From assembly GCF_018139145.2 (NCBI RefSeq), contig NC_059476.1:7663501-7727500 (forward strand): a stretch of 64,000 bases of DNA, written 5' to 3'. The DNA comes from Gymnogyps californianus. Its lineage: Eukaryota > Chordata > Aves > Accipitriformes > Cathartidae. This document shows, piece after piece, positions 27,470-41,804 of this stretch (its first letter is position 1; every line of letters begins with the position of its first letter). A model generated the notes under the pieces. The model was given only the letters and a program-made list of their open reading frames with translations. It ran no database searches and had not been told where the DNA came from. A program made the translations under genes and the position numbers.

Positions 27470-27790
27470 TCCATCCTGTTTTCCTCAGGAGTCAAATACC
27501 TGTTTTTACTTGAAGAATCTTTGTGGACGACTTCTTAAATCTAAAAAAACCCCAAAACAAAACCCAACACATCAAATTCCTTGTGTTCTCTTAATGCTGT
27601 TAGACTGCAGTATCTTGTTTTGGCGCTCTCTTATAATGTAGCAAAAAACCTATGTAAACATCAATACTATGTTAAATATAGTATTTTTCTCCAAAATATG
27701 AAAGTCTAAGATAATGCATTGCAGAATGCATTTGGAGTCTGGTAGAGAACTCTCTAAAGTTGGAATAAAATACTTGGTCCAAATGCGTTC
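27470..27790 (+). other. FAM204A: FAM204A 3' UTR (proximal form)
   Basis: AT-rich sequence after the stop, ending near the first good polyadenylation signal. Another AATAAA at 29219-29224 could define a longer form of about 1.8 kb. Confidence 0.6.
27764..27769 (+). terminator. FAM204A: Polyadenylation signal AATAAA
   Basis: A canonical hexamer 295 bases after the stop codon, followed by GT-containing sequence ('gcgtgggta') about 45 bases downstream. Cleavage would fall near 27785. Confidence 0.6.
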
Positions 27791-30700
27791 TTTGCTGCAC
27801 TGCAGTTATAATGCGTGGGTATAAGAAGAGGGGTAAGTTTTCCTGCTGAGGTTGTAGAGACTTAATGCAGTAAGTACTACTTTTCTGATGGCTTGAAAGT
27901 TTGGGGGGGCACTAAGTAAAGAGAAGCAAAATCACTCTACCTGTTTAAAACCATTATTATTTATGCATTTATGGGCTTAGTAAATAGAAACAGAAAAAAA
28001 TTGGCTGAAAAAGTCCATCCTCCCTCTCCTGGGAGGATCTGGTACTGTTCGTCATGTCCTGGTGCCATGTTCTTCAGAATACTTCAAATTCCCATTTTCC
28101 TTTCCTTCCCAAGAACTCAAGTTTTAAAAGTCCCTGTTTCTTTGAGCAGATAAAGTATAGAAATATGTATCTTGAAAAATATCTGAAATATGTTATGTTG
28201 TGCAGTTAGCTGCACCCAAGAAACAAATGCAGATTTTACTCAAGTCAAATGTTTTACAGATCAATTAGGATTGGAATGTTTATGTTATAAGATTATAACA
28301 AGAACTGATGATAATGTTTCTTCAAAATTGTTCTCAGTGAAAAGTAAGGACACATTCAGAACTAATAACTTTTCTCCCTGAAGCTCTTGCATATATGTTT
28401 AGTTACCACAATGCCTGAATTGAATTGGTAATGTAAATGTCAGTTATTGTTAACCAAGATTAATATGTTTCAGGCCAAAGGTATGGTATTAGCGTAATGG
28501 TGATTTACTGTGTAAGTACTTGAGGCTAAAACAACTTGCCAACAAATAGCAATTTGAAGTTTTACGGCACCAATTGGAAGAGTTTAGGTTTGCAGTCCAA
28601 CATGGAATAGTGCATTTTTGTTCATTAGCCCTCAGGATGTTTGATTCTTTTTCTTTTTTAGCAGAACATCATATTTCTTTCACAAAGATGAGAGTTTGCA
28701 ATATGTAAATCTGCAGTTAGCTGTAATTAGTTACGATGACAGAGTTGAATACAATTGCCAGGATTGTAAATCAGAGGCTAAACAGGTTTCTACAGTATAA
28801 CATCATAAATCTCACACTATGGTTTACAAACTACGTTAGCTTTAGAAACTTTGGTGTGGAAGGAAGCAAGTGATATCTCTTAGTAAAGTGATTATAAAGG
28901 CAAATTGCCTGTTTACTTGCATAAACAAGCAGATTACACCATGAACCTTTATCAAGATTTTCCTCGGTTCCAAATGTTCCTGTCCAAAATTTACAGGCAT
29001 TCTGTCCATAATTTCTGTTAATTTTTTTAAGCAGCTGGCAGATGAGTGTTAGATACGGTTGACCTTTCTGCTTGTTATATACTGAAAAGCAGAATGATGC
29101 TCATAATTTTGTGCTGAAAACATCAGCAGTATTCCATTAAACATTTAAAAGTAGTGTATATTAAACAGATGCTATATGTTGTCTTGTAATAGTTGCTTTT
29201 AATAGTATTTATTAGTCAAATAAAGATCTTGATCTAATTGTAAGGATCAGTGCTGTTTGATATGAAAATGTGCTTTAAAAGAAATCCAAACCCTCAAAAG
29301 ACAGCTGTTCTCTGAGAACTTCCCACATTGTATTTGTCACAGCAGTACATACCCAGCCACCTGTAATATTTTTCACTTAAAAAAACCGATTAGTATTATG
29401 TTAGGCCATTAATAATGTAACTATTTAGGAAGTATGCCGAATATTTGCATTGGGTTACTTGTGTGATGAATTTAAAATGTGCTCTGTGCTGTGAATTTTG
29501 GCCAAACAACTAAAACTGCGTTCTGAGATTTAACTTTTCCTGTTTTTTAACAGTGTTAACTGAAACAAGCATTTGGATTGTTTTAACTGAGACCTCTTTA
29601 ATCGGCTTAAATATATAATCTCTTACACTGAACTAAATTTGAGATGTAATAATAATTCTTTTAGCAAATGAAAAGTTTGCACTGTCTCCTCATCTGACTG
29701 AAATTACGTATGTAGAGGAATGTACTTAAATTATTAATTTCAGTACAAATCTGTTGTGAAGCCAAATATTTATTAGGAGCTCATTTGATGATATCTTGAG
29801 TTGGGCAACAGTTAAAATGCAGCCTTGCCTAAGCTCCTTCCTACCCCTCAGAAGCCTTGAAAAACATAAATGCATGCACTAGTTTTGCCCCAATTTTTTC
29901 TTCACCACAATTTTCTGTTTCTTCCAGCTATAGTCATGGTACTGTCTGGGATATCCTGAGTAGTCTTAAGTCATTTGAGGAAAAATCTCGTAGCTTCCCA
30001 AGTGCAGTTCTCTGGAGTAAACAGAAAAACTAACTTTGAAAAGGGGAATGTCCTCTCACAATTATCCATCGTTCTTCGAACAAGGGTTGTGTCTTGAGCT
30101 ACCTGGCCTGATCAGAGCTAGCTCTCTTATGAGCCAAACTTTCCCAGTAAGGCCTCTTAACTAAGGTACTGTAACACAGTGAGGTGGTTAGATTGCTTTT
30201 GGTTTTACAATAGACTTGGCTGATGTCAAGTTGATGGCTGTGTGCGCTGTTTCACTCAGCAGTGTAGATGCTCCTTGTTGTACGCTTCTCACTCACGTGG
30301 GTATTGTACTTTTTCATTTCTACTCCCGTCTGGGGATAGTCCAGACTTATGTTCTTGCAATTCTATTGCATTCTAAGGCCTACACAATCAAGAAATTGTT
30401 TATCAACTCCCATGATAAAACACAGCCAGTTTGAAGTTTGACAACAGCATACTAATACAATTACTAGTATTTCTTAATACCACATTCCTGAGCTCCTAAA
30501 CCAAAGAGTGGCTGCAGGGACAGTTTGACAGATAAAAACATATATATAGTTGTTAAGAGTTTTAATAGTTTTTTGCCTGCAACCATAATCTGTGTCATTA
30601 TTTTTTTAGTTTAATTCTGTTGGACAAGTTTCAAAGATAAATATGGTGTGTAATAAGCCTTTGCAACCTCTAATTTGTGAAGGAGTGTCTGTCCAGTTAA

Positions 30701-33700
30701 TACTTGCTCATTGAAGCAAGGGGTTTTGAAATAGCTGAAGTACGAACTGTAATTACTGATGTCTGTTTCCTATTCACCTATGGCTTCTGGCATGTGATCA
30801 AAAAATGTAATGTATTGCTTAATCTCAGAGCATTCCCCACTTTCAAAAATATTTACTTCATGCGAGTTGTACAGCACTAAATGACCTCAGCAAAACCAGA
30901 GTAGATTCTTATTTGGCATTGATCATATGTAGTTAATCCACCAACAAGTAATTTTCCTGTTATTTTTGAGTGGTGGTAATTTAGATATGCATGTATTTAT
31001 AATGTACCTCTAGTGCAAGCTCAAAGCATTTTAAAAAGTATTAAATATATTAATAGTAGGGTGGGCTTTTTACTTCACAAATGGGGTGGCTAAAAAGAGG
31101 AATACAAAGGTTGAGCAATTTACGCGAGGGCAAACTGCAAGCTGGCAGCGAAGTGGCAAATGGAATCTCCTGGTTTGTATGCAGTTTGTCATAGCTGAAA
31201 ATAACATGGAGAAAGAAGTCTTGAACAAATGTGAGGCAAGTGCCTAAATCTCTTTGAAAGCCATTGGGAATTGGGTACCTCGTGACTGTCTGTCCTACTG
31301 AAAGGGTAAAAAACTGGGATATTGAATACAGATGTTCTGAGCATCACATGAGTAAGTAGAAGCCCTAACTTCATTTGAGAACAGTTGTCATCTTTCTTGT
31401 TGAAAAATGCCTGCATTGCTTTGATCTGCCTCCAGCTGTGTTTATTATACCATCAAATCTTGTCTTCCTGGTTTCCTTTGGACTGCGTGGAACAGAGTTG
31501 AGAGTTTTTTTGTTTCTTTGCTTAGAATCAGACCTGGAACATAACATTTTCTCCTCAAAAAGCATATGATTTAAATGGATACTAAGAAACGCAAACGGCC
31601 AACTTTATAAAATGAACTCTACAGACTTTGCATGGTTCTTACCATGCTCATTCTTTGATTATGTTCATAAATATGATGGGCACCATCTGAGGAAGGAGAA
31701 AGCTATTTGCAGTGAAAAGACAGCATCATGCCAAGATGTTGGTTGAGTTCCAAATCAGAGAAGCATGTCAGTTACTGAACTGTCATCCTAACTGAAATAG
31801 TATGTTCATTTCTCTTGGAGTTTCCCAGGTATGCTGCTTGGCTCATAGAGATGAAGTGACTTCAGGTCAACATAAAGTGACCACAGATTGAAATGACCAG
31901 TTGTATTTCTATGTTATGTGTCTCAATGAACTAGCCTTTTGCAACTTTGGTGTAACTGAGTGCAATTCATGTGATGTAAGAGAAAAGATAGATATGGAAA
32001 TAAGGATTCTTACACAAATGAGAACTGCCTGCTTTCTGATAGCAAAGAGGAGTTTTGTTCATCCTTTTTGCAACCTATCTGAAATGACCAATATATTCAT
32101 ATACCCCAAAGTGTAATGCTGCCTGTGGAATCTCTTGCTAGATAGTATTTATGGTATTTTAGGCTTTCTATGTAAGAACTGGTTGCTGACTTGTGGATTT
32201 CCTTAATACTGAACTGCTAGTTGACCTCTACGTAGGGACGATTAATTCCAAACTATAGCCGCCTGAATTACCAGAACTGCTTAGTGAGACAAGAAAACTA
32301 ATTGCATCTTCTCTGATGATTCTGTGAAAAATCATCTGCATCTTCTGCATTTGTGATGAAAAATCATCACATTCTTTTGTGAACTGAAAAGATTCCCAAC
32401 ATAACCACCGGGCATTGAGATGATTTTTTTTAACAGTGCTTCCTCTTCTGTAGAATTTATAAAAATACCTTTTCCACAATTATATTCTAAGTATGTCACC
32501 AGCTCCCCAAACTACACTCTCTGTAATAGCATAGGTTTCTAAGAAAGCCCTAAATAAAACTAGGTATAAGATGCTAGTATAAACTGTAAATACCCAAAGA
32601 ACACTGGAGGGTTGATGCATTGCATGATGCAGCTTCTAATTACCATCAAACAATGTAGAATGGAGCTTTTATTTTTCCCAGAGTTAATGAAGAGAATGTT
32701 GAGAGCAGCCTGCTAGCAAGAGCTGTCCTCTCTGTTATCTGCTGGAGGAGTGCACAAGCTGCAAAGGGGGGGAGTCAGCCAAACGGGCATTTCCAATTTG
32801 ATTACTTTTTCTCTTTACAGAAATATGTTTATAAAATGTCTTCCACTCTCGCCACAGCAATGCCAAGGGCCTTCACATAGAAATACAGACATCACAGAAT
32901 ACTCTTTGTTAAGAATTATTTCCTTTGCATCTCTTGCTATGTTCTTTTGTTTATTCTAACAACATTTTAAAATAAGTTTGCTTTAGGTCCCTTTAATTTT
33001 TACACAGTCTTGAGTAAGGTGAAGTGGAACGGGTTGTGCAGGAGTTTTTAACTAATAGCCACAAGGGAGTGTTGTGAGATGTCCAGGCTTCAGACCCTAT
33101 TTCTCTGATGCAAGGAAAAGGGTATATTGAAGCTGGGGAAAAAAGAAACCTTAGAAAAGGAATTAAGAGCAGAAAAGGCTGGAGGACCGGAGATAAAGGA
33201 AGGCAGATGGTTGGTGGAAACTCTTCCAGCTCCACTGATGCCAATGATGAGATAGTTTCTGTCTATTAAAAACCAGATGCTTGGTTTACACATGTTGAGA
33301 GTGCATCACTTGGTGTTATTTAGGTACAGGGAGGTGCTGAACAACTCACTCAAGGCTGCCTGGATGTTGTTTATATTTCAGCATGTGAGCTCTGTAAAAT
33401 TCAACACAACTACTGCTGTAACAACAAAGACCTTCCCAGAAATGTTTTTGTATTGTTCAATGAGAGCTTATCACAGCTAGCATGTCCCTCTCATTACCCT
33501 CACATAAGATAACCAGATGACTGCTACTGGAGGTGTACCAATCACCATTGCTAACGCTGTAGATAGACTGGTAAGAACTGGAAAAACTACCAAACAGACC
33601 ACGTTTGACACATTTTCAGTGCCAGTTGGGAGTGTGCACACCTTCATCAACAGAGTTCCTTAGTTCAGAAGGAGGAAGTTCACGGATTATACAAACCGAT

Positions 33701-35659
33701 CAGGTCATCAATTAGTATAATCTAGTAAGACTGTTTGTAATCCTGAACGTCTTCTGAAAATGTCTCCCTGTGGTCACGCGATGTGGAAAATAAAGCTATA
33801 GCATAACCTCTGCTTGTCATGTCTGAGCTCTCTCTGGTGTAGACAGAACATGTACTGCTTGCACAGATGTGAACAAAATACTACTTGAGTTGTATCGCCC
33901 CTTAGTCAAACGCTATTCGTTCTTATCGCACTGACCATGCACACAGCTGAGTTAGGAGTGCTGACTCAACAAGGGCCCAAGTATTAGGGTAAATACACTT
34001 TTTTTTTTTTTTCCCCAATAAGAGCATAGGCAGGTTAGGAAAGTTGGCCAAGGCCGTGGAGAATATGACTCACAGGATACAGAGACCTGATCTCACATTA
34101 ATCATAACCAAGCACAGGCAACCTGACGTTTGACTTTTATACAGTGAGAACCTGGCAGCAACCCTTGTGATTCACAAGTGATCTGTTATAAGCACTTATT
34201 TTCCACTGCTCATAACCCTCAGGTCTTACATACTTTGCCTTTGTCCCAGATTGAATATTTTCAATTGACTTAATTATTGTCATAAGTAAATGTTAACTAG
34301 AAATTTATGAGCCATAATCACATCTAGGATGCAAATTTTTGTTGAAATAGGTTTTGGGGAATAATTGTTAGAAATTCACAGTTCTTCCCATGTTATTTAT
34401 TTGTTGTGAAATTCATCCATTTCGATGACATTTCAAGATCTGTATAATCCTTGTGGCACTAATTTGCTAGTGCAATATGCCACAGACAAAAGATTTGCTG
34501 TACCAAGACTGAACAGAAGCTTTGTTTGAAATTTTTTATATAGCTTGGTGTTTCAGATTTAGCATAATGGCATTGCAAATGTTAATGTACCTCAACTGAT
34601 ATTTAAAGCACTGCTCAGCAATGCAATTCATCATTTAAGCATAAAATTTTACTTCTAGAAAAAATAAGTGGAAGTACTTAGAACACATAGACTCTATTAG
34701 AAATAGGATGTACATCTAACAATACAAAAAATGTGTGAATTCATCCTGAGGATAAATGAGTACACATCTATTGAAGCAAGCGGCCTTTTTATTTAAGTGG
34801 AGTTGCACATGTTTTCTCCAGGGATCGGTTCAGTCCACTTTGCCTTTGTAGTCTATGCTGAAATTCTTCAAGATAGGAAAAACTTGCAGAGTATTTGCGT
34901 GTACTAAGTGCCTGGCATAGATCAGAGTCTTTACTTTTCACTTTTGCTAGCAGTACAATCGTTTAAAATTAAAGAAAAAATAAAACAAGTAATTAATCCT
35001 GTATGAATGTTCAAACATTCTGTTACTAAGAGTTGTTTTCTCCCTCTAGACCTTGGACTTCCTCTGTGTATGATCCAAGAAGGCAAGTAAAAGTCCTTTC
35101 CAGGAAAATACAATTTTCAAGTACCCTGATTGTGCTATGATACTTGCTCTACCTGAATCTTTTTAGATAACAGGCATCATGCTGTCTTTGGTTTATTTAT
35201 CTCTGATCGAAGAGCAGGGGAACATAGAAGTGGCAGTCAAGGAACATATTAGGGGTGTATACACAGTTTGTGATAGTAAGATCAAGCAGAACTTCTGAGA
35301 GGGAGAATTTTCTTCATCTAGAAATTCAGCTGTGCTCATAGTAAGATCCACCCTCACAAAGAAAAAAGAACAATCTGGAAAAAGCTCTCTCCCCCACCCC
35401 CTTGAAAGGACAGTCTGATCTTGTTTTTAAGGTATGGATTGGGACTCTGGATGTTTTTCCACGATCTTTTGCAGGCCAGACTAAGATCATCCTGTCCTCA
35501 ATCCAAGCTGGCTAGCAACCAGCCAGCTCCAATCCCAAATCTGTGCAGCTCTATTAGTGCGGTGCTGTGTCCACTCTAGTAAACCTTCTGAGAGTCCCTA
35601 AGCCTTGTTGGCAAAAATCTGGATAGACATTCCTCAGAAGAGCATAGTTCAATATCCAG

Positions 35660-35880
35660 CACTGGCACCATTTCACTGTGAGACCCTGGAAAAAGTGCTC
35701 CGAGCCAGATTTTTAAACATGCAGAGCCATCCCAGAGCCCACTGTTAAAATGCTACTGATCTTTTAAAAGACACTGCTCAGTTGCAGTCTCTGTTTTTGC
35801 CAGAGGGTATATATAAAGCCACTCAAACTTTGACACTGCCTCACAGGGAGGCTGTGAATGAACTTGTGCATTAGCCCCTA
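35660..35880 (+). repeat. MIR-like or sauropsid repeat fragments
   Basis: 'cactgtgagaccctggaaaaagtg' and, further on, 'ctgcctcacagggaggctgtgaatgaa' follow the order of sense-strand MIR ('tgtgaccttgggcaagt', 'ctgcctcacagggttgttgtgagga'). Between them 'gagccagatttttaaac' recalls a sauropsid repeat motif. Strongly diverged and possibly composite. Confidence 0.4.
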
Positions 35881-37029
35881 AGTACAGGCACTCTCTTTTT
35901 GATCCAGTGGAAATTCAATTATTTATACAAACCGACATGACACTTCTAGGGAGGATCAGTCAACTCTGGGATACCCAGTTCCTCAGTGGCTGGGATATTG
36001 CCTCAGCTGTGGGAAGGGTGTCCTCCAGACTCTAGTCCAAATTTGATAGAAATAATCAAATTAAAATCTTTAACTACTGTGATGACTACTTTGGTGAAAA
36101 GCTAGTCCCTGGTGAGAGGCTGGTTGCTTTCTGTCCATGTTATCACAGATGGGATGTGCAAAATTCAACTGCTACCTATAGGGAGAACCACGACGAGGAA
36201 GGACCTCCTGTCTGGTCTGAGGAAAGTGCCTGGTTTTAGGTTTATCTGTATAATCTCAAGCTGCTGCCTCCACAGTTCAGCTGTTCGGTCCTCCTTAAGC
36301 CATGGTGGGTGGGGACCACCGGCACCAGGGAGAGGGTGTCCCTGTGGAGAGCAACCTCAGCTTCCAGGCTCAAACTCTCAGCACTGCAACACCTGAATTC
36401 TTCAGGGGATACAGCCATGATGTTCTCACTCCTGTTTTCTAATCAGGAAAAAAAGAATATTTTTGTTCTCTAACCCCTTGCTTGTGTTATCTGCTTATAG
36501 CCAAGTTCTTTGCTGTGTTTGCTACTATGTTCAGACCAGAAAATAAATGGAAATCTGATCTTGACAGTGCCCTATGCTGCAGAGGGGAACAGCTTTCCTT
36601 TGTCATTGCTGAAGGGGAGAGACAGGGAACAAGACTTCACGCGGGCATGCAGGTGGTGGCTGATCCCATGAAGGACTCTATGGAGGAGCCTCCATGGGCT
36701 GCAGCGTATCTTTGAGAATACTGCACCTCTAACCAATGCCTAAGCTCTCAACTCTTTCCGACTGAAAATACTCCTGGACCAAGCTCTGTGTTGTTAGAAG
36801 AATAAAGGCTTTCACCATCCGACCATAGTTGCTTCTATACCTCATCCCACTGCACAATTCTCTTCTTAGAGATTTTTTTTTTTTTTTTCCAGAATGGCTC
36901 TCTAAACCTGGTGCTTTAAATGCAAACCATACAGCCCAGTTCCTTGGGCGAACCATTTTTCTTGTATTGATGCTTGCTACTGCTTTCTTTTCCCAGGACA
37001 GTAAGTGTTCTTCATCCTCTTTCTTCCAG

Positions 37030-37189
37030 GTTTCTCAAATGGTGGGTCAGCCTCACTTGTGTTTAGCATTCTGAAAGCAACTATAAGGGGTTATAAGGCC
37101 AAAATGATAAGGAAACATGGTGAATTCTGCCATGATTTATCTAAAAATTTGTGTAAGATGGAAGGACTGAGTCTGTTTTACATAGGCAG
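37030..37189 (+). other. Exon-like segment with strong splice sites
   Basis: A pyrimidine-rich acceptor ('cttcatcctctttcttccag', ending at 37029) and a consensus donor (GCAG|GTAAGTAA, 37189|37190) bound 160 bases. One frame stays open throughout. The translated residues match nothing I know. It may be an exon of an unannotated non-coding transcript or a chance pair. Confidence 0.2.
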
Positions 37190-37363
37190 GTAAGTAATGG
37201 TACATGGAAATCCCAACTTCCAAATCCTTTTTAAATGAGATCTAAGAAGACTACTTCAAAAAATCTGACTTTTTTTACCCTAACTTTTTAATTAGCATGA
37301 ATTAAATTTTGGCTTTCGTCATGTAGGAAGGATGAAGGTAAAGGTACAAGAGCAATTCAGTTA

Positions 37364-37391
37364 ACTTCTTGCATATCATCATGCAAGAAGT
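37364..37391. repeat. Short perfect hairpin
   Basis: Arms acttcttgcat (37364-37374) and atgcaagaagt (37381-37391) are exact reverse complements around a 6-base loop. It is too short for a microRNA precursor. Confidence 0.7.
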
Positions 37392-39929
37392 ACCTCTGAA
37401 GAGGGCTGCAGTCAGTTCAAAAGAGGCATGCACTTGAGGGCTCATAGGGCATACTTCCAAATTGTATTTCAAGCTGGGTTTTAATTTTGTCCTGATTCTA
37501 AGACAGGAAGACCAACAAGACAGAGTAATTTACAGGAGATACTGGGCATAGAATCTCATTTAGAAATATTTGTCTGATCTCTTTTTGCTTCTTTAACAAT
37601 AGATACGCATGGGGCTTAAGGGTTTGAAGAAGCCTGTGAAATGACCTGTTTTTGTGGGAAAAAGGAAATGCTACAATTTGGCTTTTCTTCCCCAGGGAGG
37701 CTGTTGTTCTTTCTGAAGGACTCAACATCGCACACTGAATAGCAGGGAGGTGTCTATATTACAGGGAGGGTGGGTGGGATGCAGAAGAAGCCAAATTTTT
37801 GCTTCGGCATAGCCTGGAAAGCAGCTGTGAAATGAGAAACAAAGACGGTGGCTGGCCACACCTTGAGAGGATGGCAGCACCCACGAAGCCGTGGCAAGCT
37901 CCAGCTCTCCCTCCTCCCTGCCCCTGTACCAGTGTGGAGAACCGCTTGCCTGGCTTCCCCCGGCTCGCTGCAGCTCCGATATTGTAATTCTGCTGCAGTC
38001 GTGCATGCCATCTGAATTCATTTGTCATATTCTATGAACTAGAATCCATCAAAGCGTATTCACTGGCCTTTTAATTAGTGTTAGATTAGCATTTTAAGAT
38101 ATGGGTAAATTCCCAAGTCTAACTTTGTTTAAAGGTGCATATTCAATACAGTAGCCAGGAAATCATGTATTCTCATGTACTTATTACCTTAGTAATGTAA
38201 TGCTGTGAGGGAAAAAGGCAGATAATACTTCCAACAAATATTAAATGTTATTTGTATAGCTACTGTCTGTGAATTTAAACAGAAAATCATTCCTCGCGCC
38301 TTGCCATGAAACACACACAAATTTCTTTTGTGGCTTTCATGTTTCATTAAAGCTTTGTATGTGGAGGAGAGGAAAATCTAAATTGCTACTTAATTAAAGG
38401 GATACTGTCAGATTAAATGTATTTTGAAGAAATGAACTTTGCTTTTTACCTGGGTTGTCAGTAACACCTAGGATTATTGAAAATGAAATATTTTTTAACA
38501 TCTAATATACTTCTCACCATTTATCAAGCTGGGTCTTTTCTTCTCCTTGGCTGGTGAAACTAAAACAGTCTCTTGCTTTTCCCTGTAGTCAGCTTCATTG
38601 TCTGGATCCTATTAACTAACCCAATATTGGAGAGCTTTAGGTTGTAAATACCAGGAGGTGAAGCTTACATCTAAACCAAAAAAAGAAAATGTATGGCTCT
38701 TTCTTTATTCCATTAAAATATTTCTCTAAAGCTGGACATAATGTAATATATGCTCCTTTAATCACATTTTTATCGCCACACAGCATGTGCAGTGTGGGTT
38801 AAATCCTGGAAAGTGCTGAGCAGTGTTGTGCGTGCACCTTTCCCTCTTACTGAAGGCCAAAGATGCTAAAGTTGCTCAACAGCATGGAAGGGGGTCAGAC
38901 AGCTATGCTGCAGTGTGCAGAAACCAGAGCCCGGTCCCACCCAGTGAGCTCCTTGCTGTTGTCCTTAAAGGGAGCAGTAAAGATTTAAGTTAGGACCAGG
39001 GCGGAGTTTGAAAGTACGTGGGTACATCTGACAAGTGAAAATGAGGATTGGTTTGGGGCCCGTCCAGCACCTTCACTTTCCCACAACGGCTGCATGGTCC
39101 TCTCTAGAAGGGCGGACATAATCTTACTGAGGCAGGTGCCAGGTGCAGCTGTAGAGAAGACTGGATTCTGCATGAGTGGTTTTGTTGTTGATTTTACAGG
39201 AGCTGCAGAAAGAGGATAGAGAGGGTGTGTATTATGGGTTAATATTATTATACTTGGAAATAATAATATATTCAGCAATCCCAGAACTCTGCAATATCAG
39301 AAAGGGCATTATTTACAAAATGGCCCTATCTACGTACACCAGTGAAAGCTGGTTTTGGAGTTTCATATTAATGCACATTAGCATCCTCATGAACCTATCT
39401 GATAATACTTATACATGGAGACTTAAGCTCCTTAAGCAATGTTCACACCTCCATGAAAAATAATACAGTTAAGTTCTTCCTTTAAATAAACTTTCTAAGC
39501 AAGTCTATTAACAGTTATCTGCTATCTGCCACAAGGGGAAACATGTAGACAGTTCTGTAGTGTCTTATAAATCTTGGGCTGCTGAGTATTAGGTAGTAAA
39601 TTAAATGAGAAGTGAGAGCTCCTTTCACTGGATCCTCCTCCTTCATTTTACCACATGGGAACGTTTAAGTTGAGTCCTAAGGAAACAATCTCCATCCCCA
39701 AGGGATATGTTCCTGCGTTCTGAAAAATAAGCCTGCTATGTAAAAGGCATTTTAGAATGCTTTTGTGGTAAAGATTTACCATGGCCTGGAAATATAAAAG
39801 CCTGCCTTGGTGTCGTACAGTGTTGTATCATTTTAACATGGGTATGTGCATAGCGAGACCACTCATAAAATCTGACTTCAAATATCTGGAGATGTCCACA
39901 GGCTTCAATAGCAAACAATAGCCTGTGGT

Positions 39930-40045
39930 TTGGCTCCTGCTAGAGAGTTGAGCAACTGGAACTCAATTCCCAGGTCGGCTATTTCCTTTGACTGTGGGCA
40001 ATTCACTTCATCATTCCCTGCTTCACAGTCCCCTCTCGTAAGGGG
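39930..40045 (+). repeat. MIR-like ancient SINE fragment
   Basis: 'gactgtgggcaattcacttc' followed by 'ccctgcttcacagtcccctc' matches sense MIR ('accttgggcaagtcacttaac', 'ctcagtttcctcatc'). The upstream 'gttgagcaactggaactc' also fits the MIR 5' half. Confidence 0.55.
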
Positions 40046-40869
40046 TGGCGAGGGGAGTGAAGGAATACATTCCCACCCTTGTGATGGCCGGGGTGGCCAG
40101 GCATCTCCACGGTGGAAACCATACGAGTCGCTTGGTAGACAGAGGTTCTGGACAGGGCCGTGGAAGCTGATGGGAAATTCTGTCTGCTATGAAATGCTAT
40201 CAGATCACTAAAAAACAAACTCTAGAGAAGGGATGTCATTGTAAATTAAATTCCATAGACTTTTTGTTTTGTGTTGGATACATTTGTATGAAATCTTACT
40301 GTTTTCATCCCATTTGTTGCTGCAGGAATTTTCCACAATGGCAGTGGAATTCCATTTGAATAAAAAACCACGCTCAAAAACTGGAGGATTTGGATTCTAA
40401 CCATAAAAGTTAAGCTAGCTGGATTTATAATATGCCATAATCAAGTAAAAATACATAAACAGGGAATCAGACATGTATAGGCAACACAGAACATAGATAA
40501 TTCCTTTCAGGATTAAGCATATGGCCAGCAGCTGGCAGATCTCTGCAGATCTCTGTGAAACTAAATGATAATGTAGACATCCTTTGCTGCATGTTCCTGG
40601 GTGACAATAACTGGTAGGAAGGAAAAGACTGGCCATTCATAATCTTTATTTTATTTAGTGAGACTTTTATTTCTGTTTTGAAAAGGAGAAGGAAGACATC
40701 TAAAGGCAGAAGCTTCCTGGAAAGTACAAGCCTGTATAAATGGCAGCAATGGGAAAAATAGGCTTTTATTTTCTTTCAAAGACATAAAATTAAACAGAAC
40801 TTTCCAGCATATGTTAGTATTCATAGCTCTTGCAGACCATGCATCAGAACAGAAGACTTGTGATGATTA

Positions 40870-41110
40870 TTAGTTCTTTGTATTGCGGTAGGTCCTAGAG
40901 ATCAGGGTGCTATTATGCTAGTTGTTCATAATTAGAGATTGTGTACTCCCTGGAGTAGTGACTATCTCAATAAACAAGACAAAGGATAAGAAAAAGGAAG
41001 TGGTATTGTTCTCATTGTACAAACAGCGCACTGAGAAACTGGCAAATTAAATGATTTGCCCAAGTTCATACAAGAAGTCTTTGGCAGAATTTGGTAGACA
41101 AAGCTTCTTG
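40870..41110. repeat. Ancient amniote repeat with MIR-like tail
   Basis: The order 'tgtattgcggtaggtcctagag', 'agggtgctattatgctag', 'ttgtacaaacagcgcactgagaaact', 'aaatgatttgcccaagttc' and 'gaagtctttggcagaattt' parallels a repeat I remember from turtles and crocodiles ('tgtattacagtagcacctag', 'cattgtgctagg', 'acagatggggaactgaggc', 'aagtgacttgcccaaggtc', 'gaagtctgtggcagag'). The family name is uncertain (MIR- or L3-related). Confidence 0.6.
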
Positions 41111-41804
41111 TTTTGTTTGCCTTCTAGGAAAATGACTACAATGTAGGTATTTAGTGGATTGATCCCGTTCCACAAAAGAAAGAAAATATTGTTTTAAATG
41201 TCAAAATAATTTCAGATTTTAAAAACAAATTAATTTTGTTACCTTCTAAATCTATTATAGGCACATGGATGTCAACTTTTTATTTTTGAAAATTTTGATT
41301 TGCTTTTCAATTTCCCCAGTTTATTTCCATCCATCTTTCTATTTAAAAAGAGGCTTGTAGGAAAACTAGGAGAGGAAAGAGTTGAGAGATCTGGTGAGGA
41401 AAAACAATAAGCCAGAATTCTGATAAAAACCCCACAATCTCCCCATAGTTTCCACCTTCATTAAAAAACTCTGAAAATCTGTCAATATGGAAAAAAGGGC
41501 TCCTTTTCATGAGAGACACAATTATTTACTCTCTTATTTTCCCCTCTTTTACCACGCACATTCAAGCCCCGAAACCCAGACTGAAGTCAGCAGAGAGATA
41601 CCTGGCCATACACCCAGGAGGCTGCCCGGGGAAGCCAGCCCAGGACACTCTGCTCACTTCCATGACCAACTGTTCCTACTCATTTGGGCTGAGCTCCAGT
41701 GCTCCCCTGCCCAAACTGGCACGGTGGGACAAGCGCTGGAGTCAGGATGAAGCCGTAGCTCACAGTGCATTTGGAGATGGGAGAGGCTGTGCTATAGAGC
41801 AGGA

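Noticed and set aside
37364..37391. Hairpin considered as a microRNA precursor
   Set aside because: An 11 bp stem with a 6-base loop is far shorter than a typical 30+ bp precursor stem, and the pairing does not extend.
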